Positions 45,761 through 55,326 of a stretch of 64,000 nt of DNA are shown here, piece by piece (position 1 is the first letter of the stretch; each line of letters begins with the position of its first letter). The DNA comes from Amphritea sp. 1_MG-2023. GTDB taxonomy: Bacteria; Pseudomonadota; Gammaproteobacteria; Pseudomonadales; Balneatricaceae. The position numbers were made by a program, and so were the translations under genes. Under the pieces are notes generated by a model. The model did not search any database. It worked only from the letters and a program-made list of their open reading frames with translations, and was not told where the DNA came from. Where the stretch lies: NCBI RefSeq assembly GCF_030547545.1, contig NZ_JAUOQE010000013.1, positions 1 through 64,000 of the forward strand. Direction: 5' to 3'.

Positions 45761-46561
45761 ATGCAAGATACTCATTACCCGCTGACCGATATCGGGGTAA
45801 ACCTCACTGATAGTGCCTTTGATGCCGACCGCGAAGCGATTATTACCGATGCTGCAGCTGCCGGCGTTCGACGCTTACTGATAACAGGCACCACTGCGGC
45901 AGACAGTGAACAAGCGCTCAGTCTTTGTCAGCAATATCCCGATCAATTGTATTGCACTGCAGGTGTGCACCCACATTACAGTAAAACCTTTACCGCCGAG
46001 GTGCGAGCCACGCTAGCCGCATTACTGACTCATTCAGCCGTCCTCGCCGTCGGCGAAACGGGATTAGACTTCAATCGCAATGCCTCACCGCCGGCACAGC
46101 AGATCTTAGCCTTTGAGCAACAACTCGAACTCGCCAGTGAAACGGCCCTCCCCCTGTTTCTCCATGAACGGGATGCCCATCGGCAACAGATCGAGATACT
46201 CAAGCATTATCGTAATGATATCAATGGCGGGGTCGCACACTGTTTTACCGGAAGTCGAGAAGAACTCTTCAACTATCTCGATCTTGATCTTTATATCGGC
46301 ATTACCGGTTGGATTTGCGATGAACGCCGAGGGCGTGAGTTGCTCAGCTTGATTAAACAGATTCCGGCAGATCGATTACTACTCGAGACCGATGCGCCCT
46401 ACCTGCTGCCGCGCAATCTCGACCCCAAGCCCAAAAGTCGCCGCAATCTACCGGCTTATTTACCTCATATACTTAAGGAAGCGGCCTTAGCCAGAGGCGA
46501 AGATCCACACAGGCTGGCACAACAAACCGAACAAAATGGTCAGCGCCTATTCCGCTTTTAG
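45761..46561 (+). CDS. tatD: TatD-family deoxyribonuclease
   Basis: A 266-residue metal-dependent hydrolase. It begins TDIGVNLTDSAF, as E. coli TatD does; the first HxH of the family is thus replaced, as in TatD itself. The motifs AGVHPH, VGETGLDF, LHERDAH, HCFTGS, GWICDERRG and ETDAPYLLPR follow. TatD has 3'-5' DNA exonuclease activity and a role in DNA repair after oxidative damage. It ends in a four-base overlap with a convergent glutaredoxin-like gene. Confidence 0.95.
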   Translation: MQDTHYPLTDIGVNLTDSAFDADREAIITDAAAAGVRRLLITGTTAADSEQALSLCQQYPDQLYCTAGVHPHYSKTFTAEVRATLAALLTHSAVLAVGETGLDFNRNASPPAQQILAFEQQLELASETALPLFLHERDAHRQQIEILKHYRNDINGGVAHCFTGSREELFNYLDLDLYIGITGWICDERRGRELLSLIKQIPADRLLLETDAPYLLPRNLDPKPKSRRNLPAYLPHILKEAALARGEDPHRLAQQTEQNGQRLFRF

Positions 46562-46815
46562 TCAATCGTTGAGGTCATATCAGCGACAAAGTGGCTGACA
46601 CCTTTAACATCAAATGGCCAGCGTAGCTCAAGGCCACTTTCCTCATCCACTAGCACGGGAATGAGCTGCGCATATTTATCCATCAACGCATCATCGTAAG
46701 CGATATCCACTTCATCCAGCACATGCTGACTTGGATCCAGCGCACACATGAGTACCTCAATGGCCTCATCACACAGATGACACCCGACACTACTCATCAG
46801 TAGAAACTGACGCAT
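46558..46815 (-). CDS. Glutaredoxin-family (DUF836) thioredoxin-fold protein
   Basis: An 85-residue protein with the thioredoxin fold in short form: MRQFLLMSSVGCHLCDEA has the CxxC site (Cys12, Cys15), IPVLV carries the cis-proline and LRWPFD follows, as in DUF836. It probably reduces disulfides or mixed disulfides; partner unknown. GAGGAGAG precedes the ATG. It converges with tatD with four bases of overlap. Confidence 0.85.
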   Translation of the reverse strand: MRQFLLMSSVGCHLCDEAIEVLMCALDPSQHVLDEVDIAYDDALMDKYAQLIPVLVDEESGLELRWPFDVKGVSHFVADMTSTID

Positions 46816-47317
46816 AATCTCTCCTCAGCGACCTAAAAAAGAACTTTTTGCTGCTGCAGAGTATAAACAACAACGAGATAGGTTTGATAGTACTAATCGA
46901 TAGCGCTACTACCGCCAGACTCAATGAGACATCCAACACGCTGCCTGACGCGTGTCGAAATTGCTGTCTAAGCCTAACGACTATCCGGCATAACTTGTTG
47001 CCGACTGAGAACCGACTTTGATGCAGCGATTATCAACCGCAACCTAGCAAAACGTTATTTATGCCGCCTGTCGATCACACTCATCACACTAACGTACTAA
47101 AGTAGTGCAATAGAAGCTTGCTGCGCCGCATCAAGTTGTCTATGCTCAATGTCTCTGCTTGAGCATAAGTATGGGTTTGATTTGTGATACTGGACATCAT
47201 TTAACAGAACGCTAAGCCAATACACTGATAAGAATAGAGTCGGTCGTCCACCAGCGGCGGCTTTCCACAGACGTTAGCTACGCTGACTAAGATAGGCTTC
47301 AGAAAGAAGGCAGTTAT
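46816..47317. other. 502-bp intergenic region upstream of phaC
   Basis: No gene, RNA or repeat was recognised. It carries the divergent promoters of the glutaredoxin-like gene and phaC. AGAAGG lies five bases before the phaC ATG. The base composition is ordinary and no operator could be assigned. Its length suggests complex control of phaC, but nothing in it supports that directly. Confidence 0.5.
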
Positions 47318-49060
47318 ATGGAAAACAACAGCAACATTCTCTCTAATCCACAAGAGTTCATCAATTACCTGAATAAGGAAAGCAAGAAGGTTCTGGAGAT
47401 GTATTCTCAGAACTGCAATGATGATCTGTTTCAAAAGTTCACTCAATCATGGACTGATCTAGCCGCTCGCTCGTTTGAGGACCCCTCGGTTTGGGTTCGT
47501 GCTATTTCCGACTATCAGCAAGCACAAGTTAATTTGTGGCACAATATACTCACGGGCAAAGCGGTCGAAAAACCGATTGCAGAACCCATGAAAGGCGATC
47601 GCCGCTTTGCCGCAGATGAGTGGAGTGAGAATCCTGTTTTTTCTTACATTAAACAGTCTTACCTGTTGACATCAGATCTACTCAATCAGATGGCATCAAA
47701 AGCTAACCTCAGCGAAAATGAGCAACGCAAGCTCGAGTTTTATACTCAGCAATATACCGATGCTATGTCTCCGACTAACTTTGCCCTAACCAACCCAGAA
47801 GTCCTGCAACAAGCGCTCGAAACCAAGGGACAAAGCCTCATCGATGGGTTACAGAATCTCCTTGGCGATGTTGAGAAGGGTCGCATCACGATGACCGATG
47901 AGTCGGCATTTTCGTTAGGTGAGAATATTGCAACATCGGAAGGCTCGGTGGTTTTCGAAAACGAAATGCTTCAATTGATCCAGTATAAACCGGCAACCGA
48001 ACAGGTCTATAGCCGCCCAATACTGATCATCCCCCCTTGCATCAATAAATTTTATATTCTCGACCTGCAAGCCCATAACTCTTACGTTAAATACTGTGTC
48101 GAGCAAGGCTTAAATGTCTTCTTAATCTCTTGGGTTAATCCAACCATTGAACAACGCGGTCTTGCCTGGGATGACTATGTTGAGAATGGCACCCTGCAAG
48201 CGATCAATGCCGTGAAGGAGATTACCGAGCAAGAAAAAATAAACTGCGTTTCATGGTGTATCGGTGGCACGATACTGGCCACGACATTGGCAATTATGGC
48301 CAAGCGCAAAGATGAATCCGTTGCCTCTGCCACCTTCCTCACCACCCTGACTGATTTCACCGACCCCGGTGACCTAAAAGTGTTTATTGATGAGCAGCAA
48401 GTTAAGCAACTCACTGAAAAAGTGGATGAAGAAGGCCTACTGAATGGTCGTGATTTAGCCGCCTCATTCAACATGCTGCGTTCTAACGATCTTATTTGGT
48501 CTTACGTCGTTAACAACTATCTCAAAGGCAAAAACCCAGCCCCCTTTGATATTCTGTACTGGAACTCCGATTCCACCAACCTGCCGGCCAACATGTACAA
48601 TTTCTATATCAACGAGATGTATATCAATAACAAACTGGCACAACCCGGCGGCCTAACCATCTGCGGTGAATCTATCGATCTGAGCGAAATTAAGATTCCA
48701 ACCTATTTCCTCTCGGCTATCGATGATCACATCGCCCCTTGGAAAGGTACCTTTAAGGGCACCGAACTGATGCAAGGCAAGCGAGAATTTGTCCTTGGTG
48801 CTAGCGGCCATGTTGCCGGCGTCGTCAATCCCGCTTCCAAAAATCGACGCAACTTCTGGTCTAATGGTGAATTGGGGCAAGGCGCCGATCACTGGCTAGA
48901 AACCGCTGAGCGTCACGAAGGTAGCTGGTGGCCTCACTGGGCTAAATGGCTGAAGCCGAAATCAGGTAAAAAAGTCGATGCGCCACAGACCTATGGCAAT
49001 AAAGAATTTAAAGCCATCGAAGCCGCTCCCGGCCGCTATGTCACCAGCCGTATTGACTAG
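47318..49060 (+). CDS. phaC: Class I poly(3-hydroxyalkanoate) synthase
   Basis: A 580-residue enzyme that polymerises hydroxyacyl-CoA to PHA granules. The N-terminal PhaC_N domain contains NLWHNILTGK; the catalytic alpha/beta domain follows. The lipase-like box reads SWCIGG with nucleophile Cys314. The other triad residues are Asp470 (AIDDH) and His498 (GASGHVAGVVNP). In most class I enzymes the box is GxCxG; here the first position is serine. Trp is seen after the Asp (APW), as expected. The gene is alone: no phaA, phaB, phaP or phaZ is in the window. A strong terminator follows. Confidence 0.94.
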   Translation: MENNSNILSNPQEFINYLNKESKKVLEMYSQNCNDDLFQKFTQSWTDLAARSFEDPSVWVRAISDYQQAQVNLWHNILTGKAVEKPIAEPMKGDRRFAADEWSENPVFSYIKQSYLLTSDLLNQMASKANLSENEQRKLEFYTQQYTDAMSPTNFALTNPEVLQQALETKGQSLIDGLQNLLGDVEKGRITMTDESAFSLGENIATSEGSVVFENEMLQLIQYKPATEQVYSRPILIIPPCINKFYILDLQAHNSYVKYCVEQGLNVFLISWVNPTIEQRGLAWDDYVENGTLQAINAVKEITEQEKINCVSWCIGGTILATTLAIMAKRKDESVASATFLTTLTDFTDPGDLKVFIDEQQVKQLTEKVDEEGLLNGRDLAASFNMLRSNDLIWSYVVNNYLKGKNPAPFDILYWNSDSTNLPANMYNFYINEMYINNKLAQPGGLTICGESIDLSEIKIPTYFLSAIDDHIAPWKGTFKGTELMQGKREFVLGASGHVAGVVNPASKNRRNFWSNGELGQGADHWLETAERHEGSWWPHWAKWLKPKSGKKVDAPQTYGNKEFKAIEAAPGRYVTSRID

Positions 49061-49077
49061 CAAGCGTCGCACCCCCT

Positions 49078-49105
49078 AAAAAGCCGAGGCCTGCCTCGGC
49101 TTTTT
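49078..49105 (+). terminator. Strong terminator after phaC
   Basis: A 13-bp perfect stem (AAAAAGCCGAGGC with GCCTCGGCTTTTT) has a two-base formal loop and a T run. It separates phaC from the MATE gene. Confidence 0.93.
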
Positions 49106-49136
49106 ATATCAAACCTCCTTGATAAACAGATAACCT

Positions 49137-50486
49137 GTGACATACATTTCTTTATTTTCTCTACGAGAGAGCCAGAAAATACTGGCGCTGGCGACCCCTA
49201 TTCTCATTGCTGAATTGGCACAAGCCGCCATGGGATTTGTCGACACCCTGATGGCATCGCGTTATAGCGCAGAAGATTTAGCCGCCGTAGCACTCGGCTC
49301 AGGCATCTGGCTGCCCATCATGATCGCGTTCAGCAGCATCTTAATGGCCATCACGCCAATGGTCGCCAATCACGCCGGCAACGATCAACTCAATCGAACC
49401 CGCCTGATCTACCATCAGGGCGTCATCATCGCACTGCTTATCAGCGCCGTGGCTTGGCTGATTTTACGCAACATGGCCCCGGTACTCGAGTTAATGCAGG
49501 TAAGCGACAGCCTGAAAAGCAAGACATTAGCTTATTTAGACGCACTCTCATGGGGTGTGCCGGGCATCATGCTTTATCAAGCGGCCCGCAGCTACTCTGA
49601 AGGGCTCGGAAAAACTCAGCCATTAATGAAAATAGGCGTCTTCGCCCTGCTCTGTAACATTCCACTTAACTATATTTTTATTTACGGAAAACTTGGCATG
49701 CCTGAATTAGGTGGTGTCGGCTGTGGCTGGGCGACAACCATCGTGATGTGGATTATGGCGTTCAGCGCCATGCTTTATCTACGCCACTCAAAGTACTTTC
49801 GCCGATTGAATCTGATCATCTGGCCTCGCTTCAAAGCCGCATACTTTACCACTATTCTAAAAATTGGACTCCCCATCGGCTTCACCATGCTCATTGAAGT
49901 CAGCATGTTTTCGGTGATCGCGTTACTCATTGCCCGTCTCGGCGAGACTGTCATTGCGGCCCATCAAATCACGCTGAGCTTTACTGGGATGGTTTTTATG
50001 CTGCCGCTGAGCATTTCAATTGCACTAACGATCAGGACCGGTCACTTTATTGGCCGCAAAGATTACAGCAGCGCGCGCCGCACCGCGATCAGCGGTTATG
50101 CCATCGTCATTCTTACCTCCATCACTAGCTGCACATTGATCTCATTGCTATCGGTGCAGATCGCCACACTCTATACCGCAGATGATAACATCATCAAACT
50201 CGCCAGCAGCCTGCTCTTAATCGCCGCTATATTTCAAATACCGGATGCGATACAGGTTGTCAGTGCGGGAATCTTAAGAGGCTATAAGGACACCGCATTT
50301 CCGTTGCTCATTGTATTTACCGCTTATTGGCTAATCGGCTTACCGCTGGGTTATGTGCTCGGCCTGACGAATATAGTAACACCGGCTAGCGGCCCTACCG
50401 GGTTCTGGCTGGGGATGATTGCAGGCCTAAGCGTTGGCGCTATACTGCTATTAATGCGCTATCAACATCTTAAACGTCAATGCTAG
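49137..50486 (+). CDS. MATE-family multidrug efflux protein, NorM type
   Basis: A 449-residue inner-membrane protein with about 12 helices in two MatE repeats. Family signs are PILIAELAQAAMGFVDTLMA near the start (AQ-x-x-MGFVDT), GIPLNY-like NIPLNYIFIYG and LPIGFTMLIEVSMF at the second repeat. It exports drugs or other compounds using a Na+ or H+ gradient. The start is GTG with no convincing ribosome binding site. Its end overlaps the start of the DUF3080 gene by seven bases. Confidence 0.92.
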   Translation: MTYISLFSLRESQKILALATPILIAELAQAAMGFVDTLMASRYSAEDLAAVALGSGIWLPIMIAFSSILMAITPMVANHAGNDQLNRTRLIYHQGVIIALLISAVAWLILRNMAPVLELMQVSDSLKSKTLAYLDALSWGVPGIMLYQAARSYSEGLGKTQPLMKIGVFALLCNIPLNYIFIYGKLGMPELGGVGCGWATTIVMWIMAFSAMLYLRHSKYFRRLNLIIWPRFKAAYFTTILKIGLPIGFTMLIEVSMFSVIALLIARLGETVIAAHQITLSFTGMVFMLPLSISIALTIRTGHFIGRKDYSSARRTAISGYAIVILTSITSCTLISLLSVQIATLYTADDNIIKLASSLLLIAAIFQIPDAIQVVSAGILRGYKDTAFPLLIVFTAYWLIGLPLGYVLGLTNIVTPASGPTGFWLGMIAGLSVGAILLLMRYQHLKRQC

Positions 50487-51556
50487 TTTTTCGCCGAAGC
50501 CTTAGCCTTGTATCTATCTTGATATGCCTATCAGGTTGCGATCAACAGCCTGTAGAAACGATGCTTGAACGCTATAGCAATCGCGTAGCTAACAGCTTAG
50601 AGAGTGATGCTGAGCTCAACCTTGATCTGCCTTTGAATCTTCCGGCTTATCCCCCAAGAAGGGATCGTATACGCACAGTCCCCGATCTGCGTCAGGGTTT
50701 ACTTGAAGTGTTAAATCTACGTCATTGTCAGTTGATCCCCTTAATAGCAGAACGTAATAGCTCACTGGGCAAGGTCATGCCTCCCTCGCGTCAGATGGTC
50801 TATGAGATACAGCTAATCAGCCGTCTCAATCATTGTCGACAAACACTCAGAGAGACGCAGACAGAGCCCGAATTGATTCAACAGGTGGACGCGCTTTTTC
50901 AGGTAAAACAAGACAATATCGAAGCCGCACTCTGGAACGGTCTCTTTACCAGTGAAGCGATGGAGAGAAATTTTTCCCGTTCAGAACCACCGCTGCCTCT
51001 CATCGAAGACGACGGCTTCAGTCAAACTCGTCAGGCCTTTATCCTCTTCAACCGTATCGCCGCGTTAAATAGCACCATTCAACAGCAGCCCACATGGACA
51101 GAGCCAGACTACCTGAATCAGCTCGAGCCACATTATCAAGCACTCACCACGCTCCGCTATGGCAGTCGCTGGCTACGCTCAATTTATTTGCTCACTCACA
51201 CGCTCAACCATACCGCTAACCTCATAGAACAGAGGCTGCGACAACGCCCCCTGTGTTACAACCAACAGGCCACCCCCAAGGCGAGGATTGTTAAAAATGT
51301 CTTTAACAAATATTATGCCGCTGAGCTGCAGCCTTACATGGCGAAAATTGATCGCGATGGGCGACAGTGGTTAGCACTCAATCAACAGCTACTCCAACAC
51401 TTCACTGTGATTCCAGAACCAATGCAACGATACCAACGCTTAGCCCTGAGCACCGAAGCGCCGTTTTGGCAGCGTTATATCGAAGCACGCAATCGGCACA
51501 CACAAGCCTGGCAGCGGTTACTCAAACAATGCAATTTAATGCCTAGTGCCTCCTGA
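50480..51556 (+). CDS. DUF3080 lipoprotein
   Basis: A 358-residue protein. Its signal peptide ends in a lipobox, LSGC (Cys20), so it is likely a lipoprotein in the inner or outer membrane. The rest is mostly helical and matches DUF3080 in opening LERYSNRVANSL and in the RQGLLEVLNLRHCQLIPLIA segment. The start overlaps the MATE gene by seven bases, so the two are co-transcribed. Function unknown. Confidence 0.82.
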   Translation: MLVFRRSLSLVSILICLSGCDQQPVETMLERYSNRVANSLESDAELNLDLPLNLPAYPPRRDRIRTVPDLRQGLLEVLNLRHCQLIPLIAERNSSLGKVMPPSRQMVYEIQLISRLNHCRQTLRETQTEPELIQQVDALFQVKQDNIEAALWNGLFTSEAMERNFSRSEPPLPLIEDDGFSQTRQAFILFNRIAALNSTIQQQPTWTEPDYLNQLEPHYQALTTLRYGSRWLRSIYLLTHTLNHTANLIEQRLRQRPLCYNQQATPKARIVKNVFNKYYAAELQPYMAKIDRDGRQWLALNQQLLQHFTVIPEPMQRYQRLALSTEAPFWQRYIEARNRHTQAWQRLLKQCNLMPSAS

Positions 51557-51621
51557 TGATTAACACCCATTTTGAGTAAATAAAACAGGTGTTCTTGATC
51601 GGACTATGAAACAATTAAGTC

Positions 51622-52353
51622 ATGCTTAGTTATCAACGGTTCGCCGTCCCCACAGCAGCCAATGACAGGCGACAACACCGATCGACAGGTTCGATATTGT
51701 CTCGCTTGAGTATGTTCACGATGCTCGCCTTGTTATCGTTGACCTATACGCTCACCGCAGCGCCGGGGCTGACTGTCATCATGTCGGACAGTCAGATTAA
51801 CAAGTTAGGTCAACAATATGGTGAGATGGCGATGCGCCGTTTACGCCGTTGGCAAGATTTGATGGCAGAGATCGCTGACGTCAGCGAGGATGAAAAGCTG
51901 CGGCGTGTTAATCAATTTTTTAATCAGTTAAATTTTGTCGATGATATCGATCACTGGCAGCAGAAAGATTATTGGGCCAGCCCCGTCGAATTTCTCATCA
52001 CCAACGGCGGCGACTGTGAAGACTTTTCGATCGCTAAGTACTATACCCTGCGTCAAGCCGGCGTACCGATCGAAAAACTCAGTATCGCTTATGTAAAAGC
52101 GCTAAAATTAAATCAGGCACATATGGTGTTAACCTATTACCGTACACCTAAAGCCACACCACTGATACTCGATAACTTAATATCAGACATAAAGCCCGCC
52201 CATCAGCGTACCGATCTACAACACGTATATAGCTTCAATGGCGAAAATCTATGGCTATCAAAAAAAGGGCGCCGCAGTACACTGGTCGGCACCTCTGATC
52301 AGCTAAAACCTTGGGTCCAGCTACAATCACGAATGGAGAATCAGGATTATTAA
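51622..52353 (+). CDS. lapG: LapG-type periplasmic cysteine protease
   Basis: A 243-residue transglutaminase-like peptidase with triad Cys132 (GGDCEDFS), His167 (QAHMVLTYY) and Asp184 (LILDNL). In Pseudomonas fluorescens LapG cuts the N terminus of the large adhesin LapA and releases biofilm cells; it is held inactive by LapD. A hydrophobic signal-like segment covers residues about 31-47. The start could be ATG 51712 at that segment rather than 51622; both have weak sites. It is followed by lapD after 29 bases. Confidence 0.92.
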   Translation: MLSYQRFAVPTAANDRRQHRSTGSILSRLSMFTMLALLSLTYTLTAAPGLTVIMSDSQINKLGQQYGEMAMRRLRRWQDLMAEIADVSEDEKLRRVNQFFNQLNFVDDIDHWQQKDYWASPVEFLITNGGDCEDFSIAKYYTLRQAGVPIEKLSIAYVKALKLNQAHMVLTYYRTPKATPLILDNLISDIKPAHQRTDLQHVYSFNGENLWLSKKGRRSTLVGTSDQLKPWVQLQSRMENQDY

Positions 52354-52382
52354 CCTGATAAATAGAAGATGAGGAATCAAAC

Positions 52383-54317
52383 ATGTCGATTGTAAATCAG
52401 TTAATGGCGGCCGTACTCGCTGTACTGATCGGATTAGCGGCAGGCACCGTCTATCTTATGTCCGATAGCTCGAAGACGATGCTAATACATCAGCTCGAGT
52501 CTCATGGGCAGGATACCGCCACTCACCTCGGTCTCTATTTAGCGCCCTATATCGCAGCGCGCGATACGGCGGTTATCGAAACCACGGTTAACGCTATTTT
52601 TGATAGCGGCTTCTATCAACAGGTTCGCGTTGTCGATGCCGATAACGCGCTGCTGTTTATGAAAACAACCGATGCCCATGTCAGCAACAAGGTACCTAAT
52701 TGGTTCATTCACCTTATCGATATCACTCCGCCGGAGATGACACGAGAAATCACCCATCAGTGGCAAAAAGCCGGCACAATCTATGTCCAGAGCCGAGCGG
52801 GTTATGCCTATGAACAACTCTGGCGAGGCACAGAACAGACGTTTATCTGGTGCGTTGTACTCTCGCTGCTGAGCCTGTTTTTTATCAGTTTATTGATGCG
52901 TTATATCCTCAACCCCTTGAAAGGCGTTGAAGATCAAGCATTGGCATTATCACAACAGAAATATATCGAACAAGCCCGCATTCCAAGCACTCGTGAACTC
53001 AAACAGGTAGTTCTAGCCATGAACATGATGGTGCGCCGAGTGCGCACCATGTTTAATGAGCAAGCGAAGAATATCGAAGAAATTCGCCGCACCGCCTATC
53101 AGGATGATCTAACCGGATTAACCAATCAGCGCGCCAGCCTAACACAACTGAGTGAACGCATAGACTACCGTAATGATTTTGGCCTCGGTAGCTTAATTCA
53201 CTTACAAATCGCCGACCTGCAACAATTAAACGCGGAACTCGGGGTAGAAAAAGCCAACAATTTCATCCGCGCTTGCGCGATTCAGCTGCAAAAGATAGCC
53301 CGACTCACAGAAACCCCCGTACTAGGGCGAATCAGTGGCTCGGAATTTATTCTGCTTAGTCATATCACCGATCCCGATCAATTAACCCGAGAACTGAATA
53401 AGCTGACAGACAACCTACAAGGTGAATACCGTCAACTCAGTGGCAAACCGCCGCATCAGATCATTTTTATCGGCGCGGTCGCGTATAAAGAACAGGGAAA
53501 TTCAGAACAACTATTAGTCAGCGCAAAACTCGCAGCAGAACAAGCGAGTACGGCCAATACGACACTTTGCTGTAAAGGCATCGGCAATCCTGAGCAACAG
53601 AGCAGCTGGCATGAACATGTGAGTCAGAAAATCATTAATGGCGATATCTTTTTACAATTTCAGTCGGTGGCACAACTATCTGAAACACCGGAAACGCTGC
53701 ATCGCGAAGTCTATGCGCGTATCTTAAATCAAGATAATCAGCCCTGTATGGCCGGCGAATTCATTAGCGTGGTGAAACAGCTTAATCTCATGACCGCACT
53801 CGATATCTCGGTGCTACACTCTGTCACTGAACAACTCAAATACAGCCCAGATATCAAATTTGCGATCAACCTCAGTAATGACTCCGTCAAAAATATCGAC
53901 TTTTGTGAAAGGTTAATCGGTGTCACGACACAACTGCCGACACCCAATAACCTGTCCATTGAGATCAACGAAACCTCAGTTCTCAACAATATCGATCAGG
54001 TTACCCTGTTTCGCGATCAATTAAAGCAGGCTGGCGCACGGTTTGGTGTCGATAACTTCGGTATCAACCCAGCAGGTTTTAGCTATCTATATACGGTACA
54101 TCCGGATTACATCAAAATTGATGGTTCCCTCATAAGAGAGCTCGATAGCAGCGCAGAGGACCGCTTCTTTGTGCGCAGTTTAGTGACCGTTGCTCATAGT
54201 CTTGATATCGCCGTCTATGCCGAACATGTTGAACGAACCACGCAACTCGAGGCTCTGCAACAATTAGAAGTGGATGGCTATCAAGGCTGGCTGATCGATA
54301 AATCAGCGCAAACCTAA
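52383..54317 (+). CDS. lapD: LapD-type c-di-GMP receptor
   Basis: A 644-residue inner-membrane protein: an N-terminal helix, a periplasmic LapD/MoxY-type domain (about residues 25-150), a second helix (about 155-180), HAMP, a GGDEF domain and an EAL domain. The GGDEF site reads SGSEF and the EAL site reads EVYAR, so both catalytic sites are degenerate, as in LapD, which binds c-di-GMP in EAL and then sequesters LapG. GAGGAA precedes the ATG. It follows lapG directly. No lapA-like adhesin or its type I exporter lies in the window. Confidence 0.93.
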   Translation: MSIVNQLMAAVLAVLIGLAAGTVYLMSDSSKTMLIHQLESHGQDTATHLGLYLAPYIAARDTAVIETTVNAIFDSGFYQQVRVVDADNALLFMKTTDAHVSNKVPNWFIHLIDITPPEMTREITHQWQKAGTIYVQSRAGYAYEQLWRGTEQTFIWCVVLSLLSLFFISLLMRYILNPLKGVEDQALALSQQKYIEQARIPSTRELKQVVLAMNMMVRRVRTMFNEQAKNIEEIRRTAYQDDLTGLTNQRASLTQLSERIDYRNDFGLGSLIHLQIADLQQLNAELGVEKANNFIRACAIQLQKIARLTETPVLGRISGSEFILLSHITDPDQLTRELNKLTDNLQGEYRQLSGKPPHQIIFIGAVAYKEQGNSEQLLVSAKLAAEQASTANTTLCCKGIGNPEQQSSWHEHVSQKIINGDIFLQFQSVAQLSETPETLHREVYARILNQDNQPCMAGEFISVVKQLNLMTALDISVLHSVTEQLKYSPDIKFAINLSNDSVKNIDFCERLIGVTTQLPTPNNLSIEINETSVLNNIDQVTLFRDQLKQAGARFGVDNFGINPAGFSYLYTVHPDYIKIDGSLIRELDSSAEDRFFVRSLVTVAHSLDIAVYAEHVERTTQLEALQQLEVDGYQGWLIDKSAQT

Positions 54318-54359
54318 GCTAGGTTAGTCCGTCACTCAGACATAGAAACAAGCGATAAA

Positions 54360-54381
54360 AAAACCGCCAGATGGCGGTTTT
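54360..54381. terminator. Bidirectional terminator between lapD and proQ
   Basis: AAAACCGCCA pairs with TGGCGGTTTT around a GA loop, flanked by A and T runs. It serves both converging genes. Confidence 0.88.
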
Positions 54382-54401
54382 GATGATCAATCAATGGCTA
54401 T

Positions 54402-54851
54402 TTAACCGCGCTTGGTTAACAGCATCTCAAGCTTATTATTAAGGCGTTCTTCTTTTTCCTTAACTTTTTGCTTGGCTTGTTCCTCTTGGCGTTTTTGCTG
54501 ACGCAGCTTATTAATCTCTTTCAACTGCTGCTTAGCATGTTCAGCTTCTGACTCGGTTACCGTCCCTGATGGCTGAGCATCTAGGCCAATCCGATCAGCA
54601 CCCTCTTTCAGACTGCGAATATAATAAGGCGAGCGCACATAGGATGCGAGCGCGCGTTTAATTTTGTTCTTTGCCAATTTCTCATCAGCAATCAGATCTT
54701 CCTGAATACCGATTTTCAATGGTCGCATACTTTCCCGATTGAAAACCTCTGGGTAAGCATCACACAACAGCTGTAAAGCCGCTTGATTCGCTGCACGGTT
54801 TTTTGAACGGGTACGGGTTTTAGTTTTATCCGTAGTTTCTGTTGCTGTCAC
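54402..54851 (-). CDS. proQ: ProQ/FinO-domain RNA chaperone
   Basis: A 149-residue RNA-binding protein with a short basic N terminus (KTKTRTRSKNRAAN), a ProQ/FINO domain (about residues 22-110; LLCDAYPEVFN, RPLKIGIQEDL, ALASYVRSPYYI) and a Lys/Glu/Gln-rich coiled end. It lacks the C-terminal Tudor-like domain of E. coli ProQ, as do the shorter homologues. It binds structured small RNAs and mRNA 3' ends. The start is GTG, with GAGA upstream. Confidence 0.9.
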   Translation of the reverse strand: MTATETTDKTKTRTRSKNRAANQAALQLLCDAYPEVFNRESMRPLKIGIQEDLIADEKLAKNKIKRALASYVRSPYYIRSLKEGADRIGLDAQPSGTVTESEAEHAKQQLKEINKLRQQKRQEEQAKQKVKEKEERLNNKLEMLLTKRG

Positions 54852-54933
54852 AGTAAGTTTCTCTCAACCATTTATCTATAAGCCTGTTTAATCGGCCAGT
54901 TTTAAAAAATCAGTCTCTCATCCGAAAGCGGGA

Positions 54934-55173
54934 TTACTCCCCTTTACGGATAAGATAACAATATTGATCATCTTCTGCTTTCTGATCGATGAGCTCATGA
55001 CCTAGAAAGGTGCAAAACTTGGGTACATCACGCTGCGTTGATGGATCAGTTGCCATTAATTGCAACACTTCACCAGTCGCCATTTCACGTACTTTATTGT
55101 GTAATAGCATAACCGGTTCCGGACAGAACAGGCCGGTTGCATCCATTACCTGATCCGCTTTAACTTCAACCAT
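54934..55173 (-). CDS. tusA: Sulfur carrier TusA
   Basis: A 79-residue sulfur carrier whose persulfide cysteine lies in FCPEPVM. It delivers sulfur from IscS to tRNA 2-thiouridine synthesis and other acceptors. ATDPSTQRDVPKFC and the end YLIRKGE match E. coli TusA. AGAGG lies eight bases before the chosen ATG; the longer GTG start overlaps that site. It is a single gene near proQ. Confidence 0.94.
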   Translation of the reverse strand: MVEVKADQVMDATGLFCPEPVMLLHNKVREMATGEVLQLMATDPSTQRDVPKFCTFLGHELIDQKAEDDQYCYLIRKGE

Positions 55174-55326
55174 CAACTCCACCTCTTATAAATCCGGAGA
55201 CTTATTGTCGCAAATTCAGCGGTATAGAAAAACCCATGTTTTGATCAGATCCTCTTTTACCCACTATAACAGTGCTATTATGTTGATATAAATAAAATAA
55301 ATTTGTTCTGCTATAGGAGAGTCATC

